64,000 bases of DNA from the NCBI RefSeq assembly GCF_022867865.1, contig NZ_JALIEC010000001.1:1036501-1100500 (forward strand), written 5' to 3'. How positions within the stretch are numbered: the stretch's first letter is position 1; each line of letters starts with the position of its first letter. Below are positions 7,571-17,992 of this stretch, piece after piece. The notes under the pieces are model-generated. The model was not told where the DNA came from. It made no database searches and worked only from the letters and a program-made list of their open reading frames with translations. The stretch is from Phaeobacter sp. J2-8 (GTDB lineage: Bacteria > Pseudomonadota > Alphaproteobacteria > Rhodobacterales > Rhodobacteraceae). The translations under genes were made by a program, and so were the position numbers.

Positions 7571-9204
7571 ATGAAACGCGCTTTGCTGGCATCGTTTGCC
7601 AAGGGCTTTGCCATGCCCGACCTCCGTTGGATGCCAGATGAGGGGCTGACCGCTGGTCGGCTTCGCATCGAGCTGCTGTCCGGCCTGACCGTGGCGCTGG
7701 CGCTGGTGCCCGAAGCGGTGGCCTTTGCCTTTGTTGCCGGGGTTCACCCGTTGGTCGGGCTTTATGCCGCGTTCCTGGTCGGGTTGATCACGGCGCTGAT
7801 CGGCGGCCTGCGGGGATGATTTCCGGCGCGACCGGCGCCTTGGCGGTGGTCATGGTGGCCCTGGTGGCGCAACATGGCGTGGAATACCTTTTTGCGACCG
7901 TGGTTCTGATGGGCCTGCTGCAAATATTTGCCGGGGCGATGCAATGGGGGAAATTCATCCGATTGGTGCCGCATCCGGTGATGCTGGGGTTCGTCAACGG
8001 TCTGGCGATCGTGATTTTCCTGGCCCAGCTGACCCAGTTCAAGGTACCCGGCAGTGTCGAGCTTTCGGGCCACGGCGCGTCCGGCGGTGAATGGCTCAGC
8101 GGTCTGCCGCTTTATGTCATGCTCGGGCTTGTCGGGCTGACCATGCTGATCATCTGGGCCACGCCCAAGGTGACCAAGTTCATTCCGGCCCCGCTGGCCG
8201 GGATCGGGATCGTAGCCGCGCTGGTCATCGCATTTGGTCTGGATGTCCCACGTGTGGGGGATATGGCGTCGATCCAGGGCGGGCTGCCGACCTTCCATAT
8301 TCCATCGGTGCCGCTGAATCTGGAAACCTTGCAGATCATCCTGCCTTACGCGGTGATTCTGGCGGCGATTGGCCTGATTAAATCGCTGCTGACGCTGAAC
8401 CTTGTTGGCGAAATGACCAACAAACGCGGCGGTGCCAGCCAGGAATGTATTGCCCAGGGCATCTCCAACACCGTAACCGGTTTCTTTGGCGGCATGGGCG
8501 GTTGTGCGATGATCGGCCAGTCGATGATCAACGTGAAATCCGGCGGCCGCACCCGCGTGGCCGGGATCGCAGCGGCAGTGTTTTTGCTGATCTTCATTCT
8601 CTTTGCCTCGCCAATCATCGAACTGATCCCGTTGGCTGCGCTTGTCGGCGTGATGTTCATGGTGGTGATCGGCACCTTTGCCTGGAACTCGATCACCATC
8701 CTGCGCAAGGTGCCGCGGATGGATGCCTTTGTCATTCTGCTGGTCACGGCGGTCACCGTCTACGAAGACCTGGCCGTGGCTGTGGTTGTCGGGGTGATCG
8801 TGTCGGCGCTGGCCTATTCCTGGAACAATGCGCGGCGCATTCACGCAAAGACACGTGAATCGGTGACCGATCTTGGCGCCAAGGTCTATGAAATCCAAGG
8901 TCCGCTGTTCTTTGGTTCGTCCGATGGGTTTGTCGAATTGTTCGATTTCACCGGCGACCCGGATGTGGTGATCGTGGATTTCGCTGCCAGCCGTGTGGTC
9001 GACCAATCCGCGCTTCAGGCGATCGAAGCTGTTGCCGGCAAATATGAAGAGGCTGGCAAGCAGATCAAACTGCGCCACCTCAGCCGTGACTGTCACCAAT
9101 TGCTGACCAAGGCGGGGCATCTGATGGTCGATAGCGACGATGACCCCGATTATGAATTGGCGGTGGACTACAACGTGCGCACCGGCATTCTGGGCGGGCA
9201 CTAA
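7571..9204 (+). CDS. SulP-family anion transporter with STAS domain (frameshifted)
   Basis: Inner-membrane SulP (SLC26-like) carrier for sulfate, bicarbonate or dicarboxylates. The first 82 codons (7571-7819) carry the start and early helices ([20 protein letters not shown]). The remainder (7816-9204) begins [20 protein letters not shown] and ends in a STAS domain (about the last 115 residues). In relatives the join reads [13 protein letters not shown]. Here one base is missing around 7807-7815, so the frame ends at TGA 7817-7819. That TGA overlaps the ATG at 7816, so reinitiation is formally possible. The total span is 3n+2, so one added base restores a protein of about 544 aa. An 8-codon leader (ATG 7548) ends on the gene's own start codon. 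Confidence 0.85.
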
Positions 9205-9249
9205 CCCGGTCCAAAGGCCGGGCAGGTTCGGGGAAAACTCCTCCCGAAC
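9205..9249. terminator. Two adjacent hairpins in a convergent gap
   Basis: CCCGG/CCGGG (9205-9222) and GTTCGGG/CCCGAAC (9226-9249) lie between the SulP stop and the convergent FemAB-like stop at 9264. There is no clear T-run on either side. They probably act as a shared transcription-end or mRNA-stabilising structure for the two convergent genes. Confidence 0.5.
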
Positions 9250-9263
9250 GGCGGTTGATGGCC

Positions 9264-10123
9264 CTAGACCCGGACCGCCCAGGTCCCCCCAATGATCGGC
9301 AGCGCGCGCCGCTGCCCAGTTTGAACCGCGCCAATCCCGGCGCGGTTTCCGTATCTACCGCCCCCAAATCCAGCCGCGTCACGCCCAGACGCGCCAAGGC
9401 GATCATTGCCCGCCACATCACCAGATGATGCGCCGACAGCTGTCGCCCGGATTTGCCGTTCCATCCAATGTGATATGTCGCCACTTGCCCGTGGATGAAA
9501 AACAGCATGGCGGCCAATGCCGCTCCACCCAGATGTGCCTCGAACAACCGCGCCGAGCCGCCATTGGCGCGGGCAAAGGCGGTGGAAAACGCCGCAGGAT
9601 ATCCGCGATATCGGTTTTTCACCTGCTGCGCCACATCCGCACGCAGAAGCCAATGATCGGGGTCAGTCGGCATGGCGGAATGACGGATTTCGATCCCGCT
9701 TGCGGTGGCCCGATTCAACCGGTTGCGCCATTTTTGGGCCATTTGGCCCTTCATCTCGGCGGCGCTCGTGCCGAGCGCGAGTTCTGCGATAAAGGCCGGG
9801 TGGCGCAGCATGACGCCCGGATGCCCCCGCGACCGGGCATCTGCACGGCCCTTTGCCTCCGTTTCAGCATTCACCAGAAACAGACGACAGCCAGATTTTT
9901 CCCGGATATGTGCCAGATCCTGCCGGGTGACATCCGCCCGTGAAATCAATCCGACCTCGACCGGGCCAAACCGCCGCCGCATCAGCTGAAATTCCCGTCC
10001 CGTGCCAGAAGATGATAGCCGCAGCGGCGGGCGCCCCAAATGGGTCAGCGCTGCCCCGAACGCCGGGTGCTGCTGCAGGGGCGCCAATTGCAAAGCGGCC
10101 AGATGAGAGGGGTGACAGGACAT
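9264..10123 (-). CDS. FemAB/GNAT-like acyl- or aminoacyl-transferase (frameshifted near 3' end)
   Basis: About 286 aa. It belongs to the GNAT/FemAB-like fold (Acetyltransf_6 type): WRNRLNRA in the first half, then LFEAHLGGAALAAMLFFIHG, ATYHIGWNG and ARLGVTRLDLGAVDTETAPGLARFKLGSGA. The family C-terminus 'LGG TW' is reached only after adding one G to a run of six (9285-9290 on the plus strand). Without it the frame reads LGGPGRSG and runs on to 9080, into the convergent SulP gene. With the correction the stop is at 9264. The substrate is unknown; such proteins modify peptides, lipids or envelope polymers. Start MSCHPSHLAALQL at 10123. Confidence 0.72.
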
Positions 10124-10169
10124 GCCGTCATTAACCGCTGATTTAGATTAAATGCGGATTAAGGACAAT

Positions 10170-10304
10170 ATGAAAAAATACCATGTGATGGGCGTGCATG
10201 CGCCAACACCGCGCCTGACCCTGATCGGGCTGACCATACTGGCATTCGCTCTGGCGCTGCCGGTGGGCGGCGTCCTGTGGCTGGCAGAATGGCTCTGGTG
10301 GTGA
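10170..10304 (+). CDS. Small single-span membrane protein (44 aa)
   Basis: Begins MKKYHVMGVHAPTPRL after an AAGGA ribosome site (10161-10165) and then has one clear hydrophobic helix (LTLIGLTILAFALALPVGGV) and an aromatic end, LWLAEWLWW. It sits between the divergent FemAB-like gene and the end of tyrS. I do not recognise a named family. The ribosome site, the ATG and the basic-head/hydrophobic-helix/Trp-tail architecture support a real short membrane protein. Confidence 0.6.
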   Translation: MKKYHVMGVHAPTPRLTLIGLTILAFALALPVGGVLWLAEWLWW

Positions 10305-10325
10305 CCGGTCCAAAAGCAAACCGAT

Positions 10326-10375
10326 CTTCTTCTGTTCAAAAATATCCCGGGGTGCGCGAGGGGCTGGCCCCTCGC
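10326..10375 (-). repeat. Dispersed terminator-linked repeat, copy 1 (3' of tyrS)
   Basis: Read on the minus strand from the tyrS stop: a 9-bp stem GCGAGGGGC/GCCCCTCGC with a 2-nt loop, a short GC-rich spacer, then GGGATATTTTTGAACAGAAG and AAG. The same tail follows hairpins at 12841-12868, 19540-19596, 39683-39732 and 56973-57022. Position and orientation suggest a transcription terminator or 3'-processing element shared across the genome. Confidence 0.7.
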
Positions 10376-10383
10376 TCCCGTCT

Positions 10384-11668
10384 TCAGCCCAGTTGCACCA
10401 ACGCGTGACGCTTCTTGCCGGCCGACAATTTGATCGGCGACGACAGCGCACCGCTGTCAATCATCAACCCGGCATCGGTCAAGGGCTGATCATCCAGTCG
10501 CGCGCCATTCTCGGAAATCAGCCGCTTGGCCTCTTTGCCGGATTTCGCCAGACCAGAGCGGACAATGACCTGAACGATCGACATCCCGTCGCCCAACTCC
10601 TCTGCCGACAAGGTCAGCGTTGGCAAATCATCCCCGACACCGCCTTTTTCAAACACGTCGCGCGCCGTGGCTTCGGCTGTCGTGGCCGCCTCGGCCCCGT
10701 GGCACAGCGCGGTGACCGCATTGGCCAGAACAATCTTGGCTTCGTTGATCTCGGACCCGGCCAGTGCGCCCATGCGGTCGCATTCATCGACCGGAATTCG
10801 GTATAAAGTTTCAGAATTGGCCGACATCCGCATCCGTGGTATTGCGCCAAAACTGCCAGAACTCATAGGGGCTGCGCATGTCGCCGTTCAGCCAGATCGC
10901 CCCATCGGCGGTCTTGCCCATTTTCTTGCCGTCGCTGGTGGTCAAAAGCGGCGAGGTCAGCCCGTAAATCTCGTGATCCAGCACCCGGCGCGTCAGGTCG
11001 ATCCCATTGACGATATTGCCCCATTGGTCGGAACCGCCCATCTGGACCAAACAGCCGTACCGCCGGTTCAGCTCAAGAAAATCATAGGCTTGCAGGATCA
11101 TGTAGTTGAATTCCAGGAACGAAAGCGATTGTTCCCGGTCCAGCCGCGATTTCACGCTTTCAAACGCCAGCATCCGGTTGACCGAAAAATGCCGCCCGAT
11201 GTCGCGCAGAAAATCGAGGTAATTCAACCCGTCCAGCCATTCGGCGTTGTTCAGCATCAAGGCCGCATTGTCCGGCCCGACCGCTTCGCTGCCGGAGGGC
11301 ACAGATGTCCCTTCGTCATAGCTCAGGTATTTGGCAAAAACCTGTTTGATGCCCGCAATATTGGCGTCGATCTGATCCGGTGTCAGCAGCGGGCGCTCGT
11401 CGGCGCGAAACGATGGGTCCCCCACCTTGGTGGTGCCGCCGCCCATCAGGGTGATCGGTTTGTTGCCCGTCTTCTGCAACCAGCGCAGCATCATGATCTG
11501 GATCAGCGACCCGACATGCAGCGATTTTGCCGTGGCATCAAATCCGATATAGGCCGGCATCCCGCCCTTGGCGGCGGCCTCGTCCAATCCCTGATAATCG
11601 GTGCAGTCGGCCAAAAAGCCACGCTCGATCATGGTGGCCATGAAATCCGATTTGGGATGGTAGGTCAT
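10384..11668 (-). CDS. tyrS: Tyrosyl-tRNA synthetase (two single-base deletions)
   Basis: Charges tRNA-Tyr; class Ic synthetase of about 428 aa when repaired. The N-terminal Rossmann part has the HIGH-type motif [18 protein letters not shown], the tyrosine-site QAYDFLELN and GGSDQWGNI, and the KMSKS-type loop DGKKMGKT. After VGQF the frame hits TGA. Adding one C there (about 10814) gives FLKLYTE, and adding one A (10797-10798 run) brings in [21 protein letters not shown] and an S4-like RNA-binding tail ([13 protein letters not shown]...ARLDDQPL) up to 10384. Two losses within about 20 nt of an essential gene point to sequence error. Start [10 protein letters not shown] at 11668, divergent from anmK (61 bp). 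Confidence 0.93.
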
Positions 11669-11729
11669 GTCGTCTCTCCGGTATGGTCGCGACAAGGCTA
11701 TAAAGCCCACAAGGCGCGAGGAAAAGGGC

Positions 11730-12824
11730 ATGTTGAAGACAGGCATGGTAACGGCGTTGGGCGCAATGTCTGGCACATCACTGGACGGGGTGGATGCGGC
11801 GGTGATCCGCACCGATGGCCAAACCATCGAAAGCTTCGGTCAAAGCCGGTATCGCGCCTATAGCGACGACGAACGCGATGTGCTGCGCGCGGCCCTTGGG
11901 CGCTGGCCGGATGAGGATGTGACCGCCGCGCTTGCGGTGGTCCAGAACAGCCATATCGAAGCATTGTCAGGCTTTGATGCCGAAATCGTCGGGTTTCACG
12001 GCCAGACGCTGGCGCATGACCCCGCCGGGCGCGGCACCCATCAACTTGGCGATGGGGGCGCGCTGTCCCAGGAGCTTGGCCTGCCGGTGGTCTGGGATTT
12101 CCGCTCGGCGGATGTGCGGTTGGGGGGCCAGGGCGCGCCGCTGGCACCGTTTTATCATTTCGCCTGCGCCAAATGGATCGGGGCAACCGCGCCGGTGGCG
12201 TTTCTGAACCTTGGCGGGGTCGGCAATATCACCTGGGTCGATCCAACCAAACCGACGCCTGAAACCCCGGGCGCCTTGCTGGCCTTTGACACCGGCCCGG
12301 CCAATGCACCGTTGAATGATCTGATGATGGAACGACGCGGTCTGGCCTATGACAAGGATGGCGCGCTCTCGCGTCAGGGCAACGTGGTCGACGGGGCGCT
12401 GGAATTGTTTCTGGAAGAGGGCTATTTCCTGAAAATCCCGCCCAAGTCGCTGGACCGAAATGACTTCTCTGTCATGCTGGATCTGGTCCGTGAATTGGCA
12501 GACGCCGATGCCGCCGCCACAATGTGTGCCATGGCTGCCAGTGCGGTCATGCGGGGCATGGAACATTGCCCCAGCCCGCCAAGCGCGCTTTACGTCACTG
12601 GCGGCGGGCGGCAAAACCCGGTGATGATGCAAATGCTCGGGGTTTCACTGGACTGCCCGGTCCTGCCGGTCGAAGCGGTGGGCCTGGATGGTGACATGCT
12701 CGAGGCCCAGGCCTTTGCCTATCTCGCGGTGCGCGTGGCGCGGGGGCTTGCGACCTCATCGCCGACAACAACCGGCGTGCGCGCGCTTGTGGGCGGTGGC
12801 GAAATCTCGACGCCAAACGCCTAA
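11730..12824 (+). CDS. anmK: Anhydro-N-acetylmuramic acid kinase
   Basis: Phosphorylates 1,6-anhydro-MurNAc during cell-wall recycling, feeding it back through MurNAc-6-phosphate; cytosolic. 364 aa. It starts [20 protein letters not shown] with the ATP-binding [10 protein letters not shown] loop, then [30 protein letters not shown] and [12 protein letters not shown], then [13 protein letters not shown] and [12 protein letters not shown], all AnmK family signatures. The ATG at 11730 has AGGAAAAGGG upstream; a longer frame from 11667 would run into the tyrS promoter. Divergent from tyrS. Confidence 0.95.
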   Translation: MLKTGMVTALGAMSGTSLDGVDAAVIRTDGQTIESFGQSRYRAYSDDERDVLRAALGRWPDEDVTAALAVVQNSHIEALSGFDAEIVGFHGQTLAHDPAGRGTHQLGDGGALSQELGLPVVWDFRSADVRLGGQGAPLAPFYHFACAKWIGATAPVAFLNLGGVGNITWVDPTKPTPETPGALLAFDTGPANAPLNDLMMERRGLAYDKDGALSRQGNVVDGALELFLEEGYFLKIPPKSLDRNDFSVMLDLVRELADADAAATMCAMAASAVMRGMEHCPSPPSALYVTGGGRQNPVMMQMLGVSLDCPVLPVEAVGLDGDMLEAQAFAYLAVRVARGLATSSPTTTGVRALVGGGEISTPNA

Positions 12825-12840
12825 GGTCCTGACACCGGGG

Positions 12841-12868
12841 CTTCTTCTGTTCAAAAATATCCCGGGGG
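12841..12868 (-). repeat. Dispersed terminator-linked repeat, copy 2
   Basis: CTTCTTCTGTTCAAAAATAT then CCCGGGGG on the plus strand, i.e. the minus-strand tail GGGATATTTTTGAACAGAAG. It lies 3' of the flavin reductase (minus) and close behind the convergent anmK stop. On the minus strand it follows three GC-rich mini-hairpins at 12881-12944. Confidence 0.68.
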
Positions 12869-12880
12869 AGGCCAAAGGCC

Positions 12881-12944
12881 GGGGGCAGAGCCCCCACAAT
12901 CAAAAGCGGGGCAGAGCCCCCAATCGAAGGCGGGGCAGCGCCCC
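12881..12944. repeat. Three tandem mini-hairpins GGGGCAGMGCCCC
   Basis: GGGGGCAGAGCCCCC (12881-12895), GGGGCAGAGCCCC (12908-12920) and GGGGCAGCGCCCC (12932-12944) are near-identical perfect inverted repeats with 3-nt loops, at a period of about 24-27 nt, between convergent anmK and the flavin reductase. They look like REP-like or terminator-derived units. Confidence 0.7.
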
Positions 12945-12962
12945 GGGAAACCCCGCCCGGGC

Positions 12963-13568
12963 CTATTCGCCGGGGCGCTTCAGCGAAAACACTTCGCGCA
13001 CAGCGGAATAGTCGCGATATCCCAGCCGCGTCAGCGGCGCGTACCGCGTGACGTCCAGCATGCCATCCACCAGATAGTCATCGCCGATATGCACGCCCAC
13101 AACTTCGCCAAGCACCAGAAAATTTGCCGCACCTTGCAAGGTGACGATCTGGGTCAATCGACATTCCAGCGACGCCGGGCTGTCGATCACACGTGAACAG
13201 GCGATCTCCTGGCAATCTGCACGGGCAATCCCGGCGTGGTCAAATTCATCCACCTCACGCGGCCAGGGCCCGGAGCTTTGGTTCATCACATCGCGTTGTT
13301 CAAATGCAACGATGTTGACGCAAAACACACCGGTTTCGCGAATATTGGCCACGCTGTCCTTGGTGTCCCCGCGATCGTCCTTGGCCGAGGTCGACGAAAA
13401 CATCACCTGCGGCGGGGTATAGGCGACCGCATTGAAGAACGAATAGGGGGCCAGATTATCCTGACCGTCCTGGCCACGGGTGGCGATCCAGCCGATCGGC
13501 CGTGGCGTGACAATGGCGTTGAACGGATTATGCGGCAGACCGTGGCCGTCTGCGGGGCGATAGAACAT
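12963..13568 (-). CDS. Flavin reductase family protein
   Basis: 201 aa, FMN-binding split-barrel fold. It starts MFYRPADGHGLPHNPFNAIV, followed by TPRPIGWIATRG and NLAPYSFFNAVAYTPPQVMFSS, the family's FMN phosphate-binding segments, then DSVANIRETGVFCVNIVA. Such proteins bind FMN and reduce it with NAD(P)H, or serve as partners of monooxygenases; the real substrate is unknown. It is monocistronic, convergent with anmK. Its 5' end faces a GNAT gene about 80 bp away. No regulatory sites are obvious. Confidence 0.9.
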   Translation of the reverse strand: MFYRPADGHGLPHNPFNAIVTPRPIGWIATRGQDGQDNLAPYSFFNAVAYTPPQVMFSSTSAKDDRGDTKDSVANIRETGVFCVNIVAFEQRDVMNQSSGPWPREVDEFDHAGIARADCQEIACSRVIDSPASLECRLTQIVTLQGAANFLVLGEVVGVHIGDDYLVDGMLDVTRYAPLTRLGYRDYSAVREVFSLKRPGE

Positions 13569-13647
13569 TCGGAAATCCTTTGGCTTTACCCAAGACCTAA
13601 CTGCATGTTACCCGCGTTTCCACCCATACCGTTAAAGGACCGACCCA

Positions 13648-14142
13648 GTGATCCATCTGCGCAGAGAAACAGCCGAGGATTGGTGGGCCGTCGAGGCGCT
13701 TTTCGATCTGAGTTTTGCGCCCGGCCGGACAGCGCTCAGCTCTTATCGTCTGCGGGATGATGTGCCGCCGGTGGCGGAATTGTCGACATTGGCGGTGGAT
13801 GATCTGGGAATTATTGGCGGCGCCATTCGCTATTGGCCGGTCCGGGTCGGCGGGCAGGCGGCGCTTTTGTTGGGTCCGGTTGCGGTTCACCCGACCCGCC
13901 AGGGCGAAGGCGTGGCCGCCGCCCTGATCCGTGATTCGATGATTCGCGCCGCGGAATTCGGCTGGACACGGGTGATGCTGGTGGGGGATGCGCCCTATTA
14001 TTCACGCTTTGGCTTTGAAAAACTGGACGGGGTCGAAATGCCGCCGCCAACCAACCCGGACCGGGTTCTTGGCTATGCTTTGGTCACAGGCGCTTGGGAC
14101 GGGATCACCGGCGAAGTGACGCCCTGGGCCCAGCAAGCTTGA
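13648..14142 (+). CDS. GNAT family N-acetyltransferase (YhbS-like)
   Basis: 164 aa. The acetyl-CoA-binding motif A reads LLGPVAVHPTRQGEGVAAAL (Q/R-x-x-G-x-A, residues about 72-91), and the downstream APYYSRFGFEKL is the signature of the YhbS/predicted acetyltransferase group. It starts with GTG at 13648 (AAAGGA at 13634-13639). The acceptor is unknown. It is followed 49 nt later by the EcsC-family gene on the same strand and could be co-transcribed with it. Confidence 0.88.
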   Translation: MIHLRRETAEDWWAVEALFDLSFAPGRTALSSYRLRDDVPPVAELSTLAVDDLGIIGGAIRYWPVRVGGQAALLLGPVAVHPTRQGEGVAAALIRDSMIRAAEFGWTRVMLVGDAPYYSRFGFEKLDGVEMPPPTNPDRVLGYALVTGAWDGITGEVTPWAQQA

Positions 14143-14191
14143 AATTTTCGCCGGACACCCAATGTAAATACCAGTAACATGGGGTGGCACG

Positions 14192-14947
14192 ATGACGGGA
14201 ACTGAGCTGATTTCACCAAATACGGCCTTGGAACTGGATGTTCTGGTCCAGCGTTACCGACGGGCTGGCGGTGTTGGCATTCAAGTGCTCAATCTGATGG
14301 GCACACAGGCAGAAAACTTGCTGGAACATCTACCGGACGGGGTCAAGAATCGGCTGGAGACCGCGACCGAACGTGCCCTTGCCATCGCGATGGATGCCGC
14401 CAGCCAAAGCCGGGGCCGCGTCGGTGACGCGCCGGGGTGGTTGAACCGGGCGGTGACCACGGCGATGGGCGCGGCGGGGGGATTTGGTGGGCTGCCGTCG
14501 GCGCTGGCGGAATTGCCGGTGACCACCACCGTGCTGTTGCGCGCAATCCAAGGTATCGCTGCGGAACATGGTTTTGACCCGGAGGATGCCGAAATTCGGG
14601 CCGAATGTCTGGCGGTTTTTGCCGCGGCCGGTCCGCTAGAGCATGATGACGGCGCCAATATGGCCTTTCTGTCGGCCCGTGTGACCCTGACCGGGGCGAC
14701 GGTCAATGCCATGATCGCCCGTATCGCGCCCCGGCTTGCCACTGTGCTTGGCCAAAAGCTTGCGGCGCAGGCGGTGCCGGTGGTGGGTGCGGTGGCCGGG
14801 GCGGCGACCAATTTCGCCTATACCAGCTATTATCAGGAAATCGCCCATGTGCATTTTGCCCTTTTGCGCCTCGCCCGGGCCGAGGGCATCCCGCGTGAGG
14901 CCTTGGTGAATGATCTGCGATTGCGGTTGGCGATCACGACGCGGTGA
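14192..14947 (+). CDS. EcsC family protein
   Basis: 251 aa. It matches EcsC domain proteins of Proteobacteria, with an Ala-rich helical body, AAGGFGGLPSALAELPVTTT (amphipathic/hydrophobic core), FDPEDAEIRAECLAVFA, and the closing VPVVGAVAGAATNFAYTSYY segment. No signal peptide. Members are named after Bacillus EcsC, but the molecular role of the proteobacterial versions is not known; membrane association is likely from the hydrophobic stretches. It sits downstream of the GNAT gene and is intact. Confidence 0.85.
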   Translation: MTGTELISPNTALELDVLVQRYRRAGGVGIQVLNLMGTQAENLLEHLPDGVKNRLETATERALAIAMDAASQSRGRVGDAPGWLNRAVTTAMGAAGGFGGLPSALAELPVTTTVLLRAIQGIAAEHGFDPEDAEIRAECLAVFAAAGPLEHDDGANMAFLSARVTLTGATVNAMIARIAPRLATVLGQKLAAQAVPVVGAVAGAATNFAYTSYYQEIAHVHFALLRLARAEGIPREALVNDLRLRLAITTR

Positions 14948-15069
14948 TCGCCAATTTTCTGGTCTGACAGCGGCGTGAATTGAAATATGCCCGAAATTGG
15001 TGCAAACTGGGGCAATCGCGGCAACGCCGGTCGTTTCGAAACCGGCACCGCAGAACATGAGGGCAGATC

Positions 15070-15387
15070 ATGAAACAGGTGCTATTTTCCGCCATCGTCG
15101 CAGCGATGCTGGCGCCAATCCTTGCAAGCGCGGTGTCGGCGGGCCCGATCAGCCGGGCCTGCGTGACATCCGGTCGACAGGCGGCCAATTCGCGGCTTTG
15201 TGGCTGTATTCAAAGCGTGGCGGACGCGGCTTTGTCCTCCTCCGACCAGCGTTTGGCGGCCAGATTCTTTCGCGACCCCCATATGGCGCAGGAAATCCGC
15301 CAATCGGATCGCGCCCATCATGAATCCTTTTGGAAACGCTACAAGCTGTTCGGCACGAAGGCAGAGCAGCTTTGTGCGCGCTACTAA
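15070..15387 (+). CDS. Small secreted protein with conserved cysteines
   Basis: 105 aa with an N-terminal signal peptide (residues 1-24, MKQVLFSAIVAAMLAPILAS), cleaved near AVSA-G. The mature part has three cysteines in the order ACVTSGRQ, RLCGCIQSVAD, then a single C near the end, and the block SDQRLAARFFRDPHMAQEIR followed by SFWKRYKLFG. It resembles a periplasmic family confined to Rhodobacteraceae that is, to my recollection, sometimes labelled 'arginine transporter' in databases without evidence. I infer only a periplasmic disulfide-bonded helical protein. The 3' end meets a bidirectional hairpin terminator. Confidence 0.8.
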   Translation: MKQVLFSAIVAAMLAPILASAVSAGPISRACVTSGRQAANSRLCGCIQSVADAALSSSDQRLAARFFRDPHMAQEIRQSDRAHHESFWKRYKLFGTKAEQLCARY

Positions 15388-15419
15388 GCGCTGAATTTAC
15401 GGCTGGATCTATAACTGGC

Positions 15420-15446
15420 ACCGCAGCAATTAAGCCATGCTGCGGT
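15420..15446. terminator. Bidirectional hairpin terminator between convergent genes
   Basis: ACCGCAGCA (15420-15428) and TGCTGCGGT (15438-15446) form a 9-bp stem with a 9-nt loop, two bases before the stop of the HisD-like gene and 33 nt after the small secreted protein. Weak T-runs occur on both sides. Confidence 0.65.
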
Positions 15447-15447
15447 C

Positions 15448-16742
<1,295 letters not shown>

Positions 16743-16817
16743 GGTGGACCTCATGCTGTGGCTTGAATTGGCCGGGTGATACATTCACAAATGATAAAAC
16801 TGGCAAAAGGATGGGTG

Positions 16818-17774
16818 ATGCTGGCCAAAGGCGTGACATTGCGAGGGCTGGAGGTATTCGAAGCACTCGCCGAAAGTGGATCTGTGGCCGGTGCGGCGCG
16901 GGCAACCGGGCTGAGCCAGCCGGCGGTCAGCCAGCAAATGCGCAATCTTGAAACCGCGCTTGGCACTGCATTGGTGGATCACTCGAAACGCCCGATGCAG
17001 CTCACACCGGCGGGGCGTTCCTTCCTGACCCGGACCGAGGTGGTGCTGGGACAATTGCGTCTGGCGCAGAGTGAGTTGACGGTGATGGATCTGGCGCATC
17101 TGTCGACGCTGAACCTTGGGATGATTGACGATTTCGACAACGACCTGACGCCGCGTTTGGCGACCCTCCTGGCCGAGAGTTTGACGCGCTGCCGGTTCAA
17201 GCTGATTTCGGCCCCCAGCCATGAAATCAGCAGCGCAATGCGCGACAGCCGGTTGCATATCGCCGTGGCCGCCGCCACCGGAGAAGTCATTGAAAACGTG
17301 ACGGAATACCCGCTTGTGCGCGATCCATTCATCTTTGTCGCCCCGCGCGAGGCCGGTGACAACGTCGCCGATGTCATGGCCCAACTGCCATTCTTGCGGT
17401 ACGATCGGGACCAATTGATTGGTCGCCAAATCGAGGCCCAGATGGCGCGGCTCAAGCTGACCTATCCCAGCCGGTTCGAAATCGGCTCGCATCCGTCGCT
17501 GATGGCATTGGTCGCCCGTGGCATGGGATGGGCGGTGACCACCCCACTGGGCTATATGCGGTCGGCGCGAATCCATGATTCCCTTGCGGCGCATCCGCTG
17601 CCCTTCGCGCCGTTTTCGCGCAATATTTCGCTGTTCGCCAGCGCCGATTGGTCCGATGATGTCCCTCGCGAGGTCGCCCGCACCGTGCGCCGATTGGTGC
17701 AGGATCTGATGATCACCCCGGCCCATATCCAGCTGCCCTGGTTGCAAGACCAACTGCGCGTCATCGACACCTAG
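16818..17774 (+). CDS. LysR-type transcriptional regulator
   Basis: 318 aa from ATG 16818 (AAAGGA upstream); a start at 16776 is also open. The N-terminal winged helix-turn-helix reads LRGLEVFEALAESGSVAGAA then ATGLSQPAVSQQMRNLETAL. The C-terminal periplasmic-binding-like effector domain follows. It is divergent from the HisD-like dehydrogenase (76 bp between starts), the usual arrangement for a LysR activator and its target, so it most likely controls that gene in response to its substrate. The effector is not known. Confidence 0.9.
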   Translation: MLAKGVTLRGLEVFEALAESGSVAGAARATGLSQPAVSQQMRNLETALGTALVDHSKRPMQLTPAGRSFLTRTEVVLGQLRLAQSELTVMDLAHLSTLNLGMIDDFDNDLTPRLATLLAESLTRCRFKLISAPSHEISSAMRDSRLHIAVAAATGEVIENVTEYPLVRDPFIFVAPREAGDNVADVMAQLPFLRYDRDQLIGRQIEAQMARLKLTYPSRFEIGSHPSLMALVARGMGWAVTTPLGYMRSARIHDSLAAHPLPFAPFSRNISLFASADWSDDVPREVARTVRRLVQDLMITPAHIQLPWLQDQLRVIDT

Positions 17775-17992
17775 GGGCGATGGTGGCTGTGGTCGTCTGG
17801 ACCGGTGGATGTCGGAATCACTGCGGATCATGCCCAACAACCTGAGCGTCATCAGGCCTTCCGACAATGTCGCGGTCGTTCTCTTTGAAAAGAGAGATCT
17901 GCAAATTCACAAAAGCTGAAACTCGGGGCCCGTGCCGGGCGGGCTGAATGGCGCAAGCCCTTTCAGTTCGCCAGTGGCGCAGTCACCATGGC

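Noticed and set aside
7805-7822. Programmed ribosomal frameshift in SulP
   Set aside because: No slippery heptamer or downstream stimulatory structure is evident, and several unrelated genes in the window show the same kind of defect.
7762-9201. Minus-strand open frame of 479 codons opposite the SulP gene
   Set aside because: Mirror of the SulP coding sequence, His/Gln/Arg-rich and without domains.
17809-17919. 36-codon ORF with a PSDNVAVVL stretch faintly like UxaA/SAF domains
   Set aside because: Too short, no further homologous sequence in any frame, weak ribosome site; could be a remnant but not supportable.
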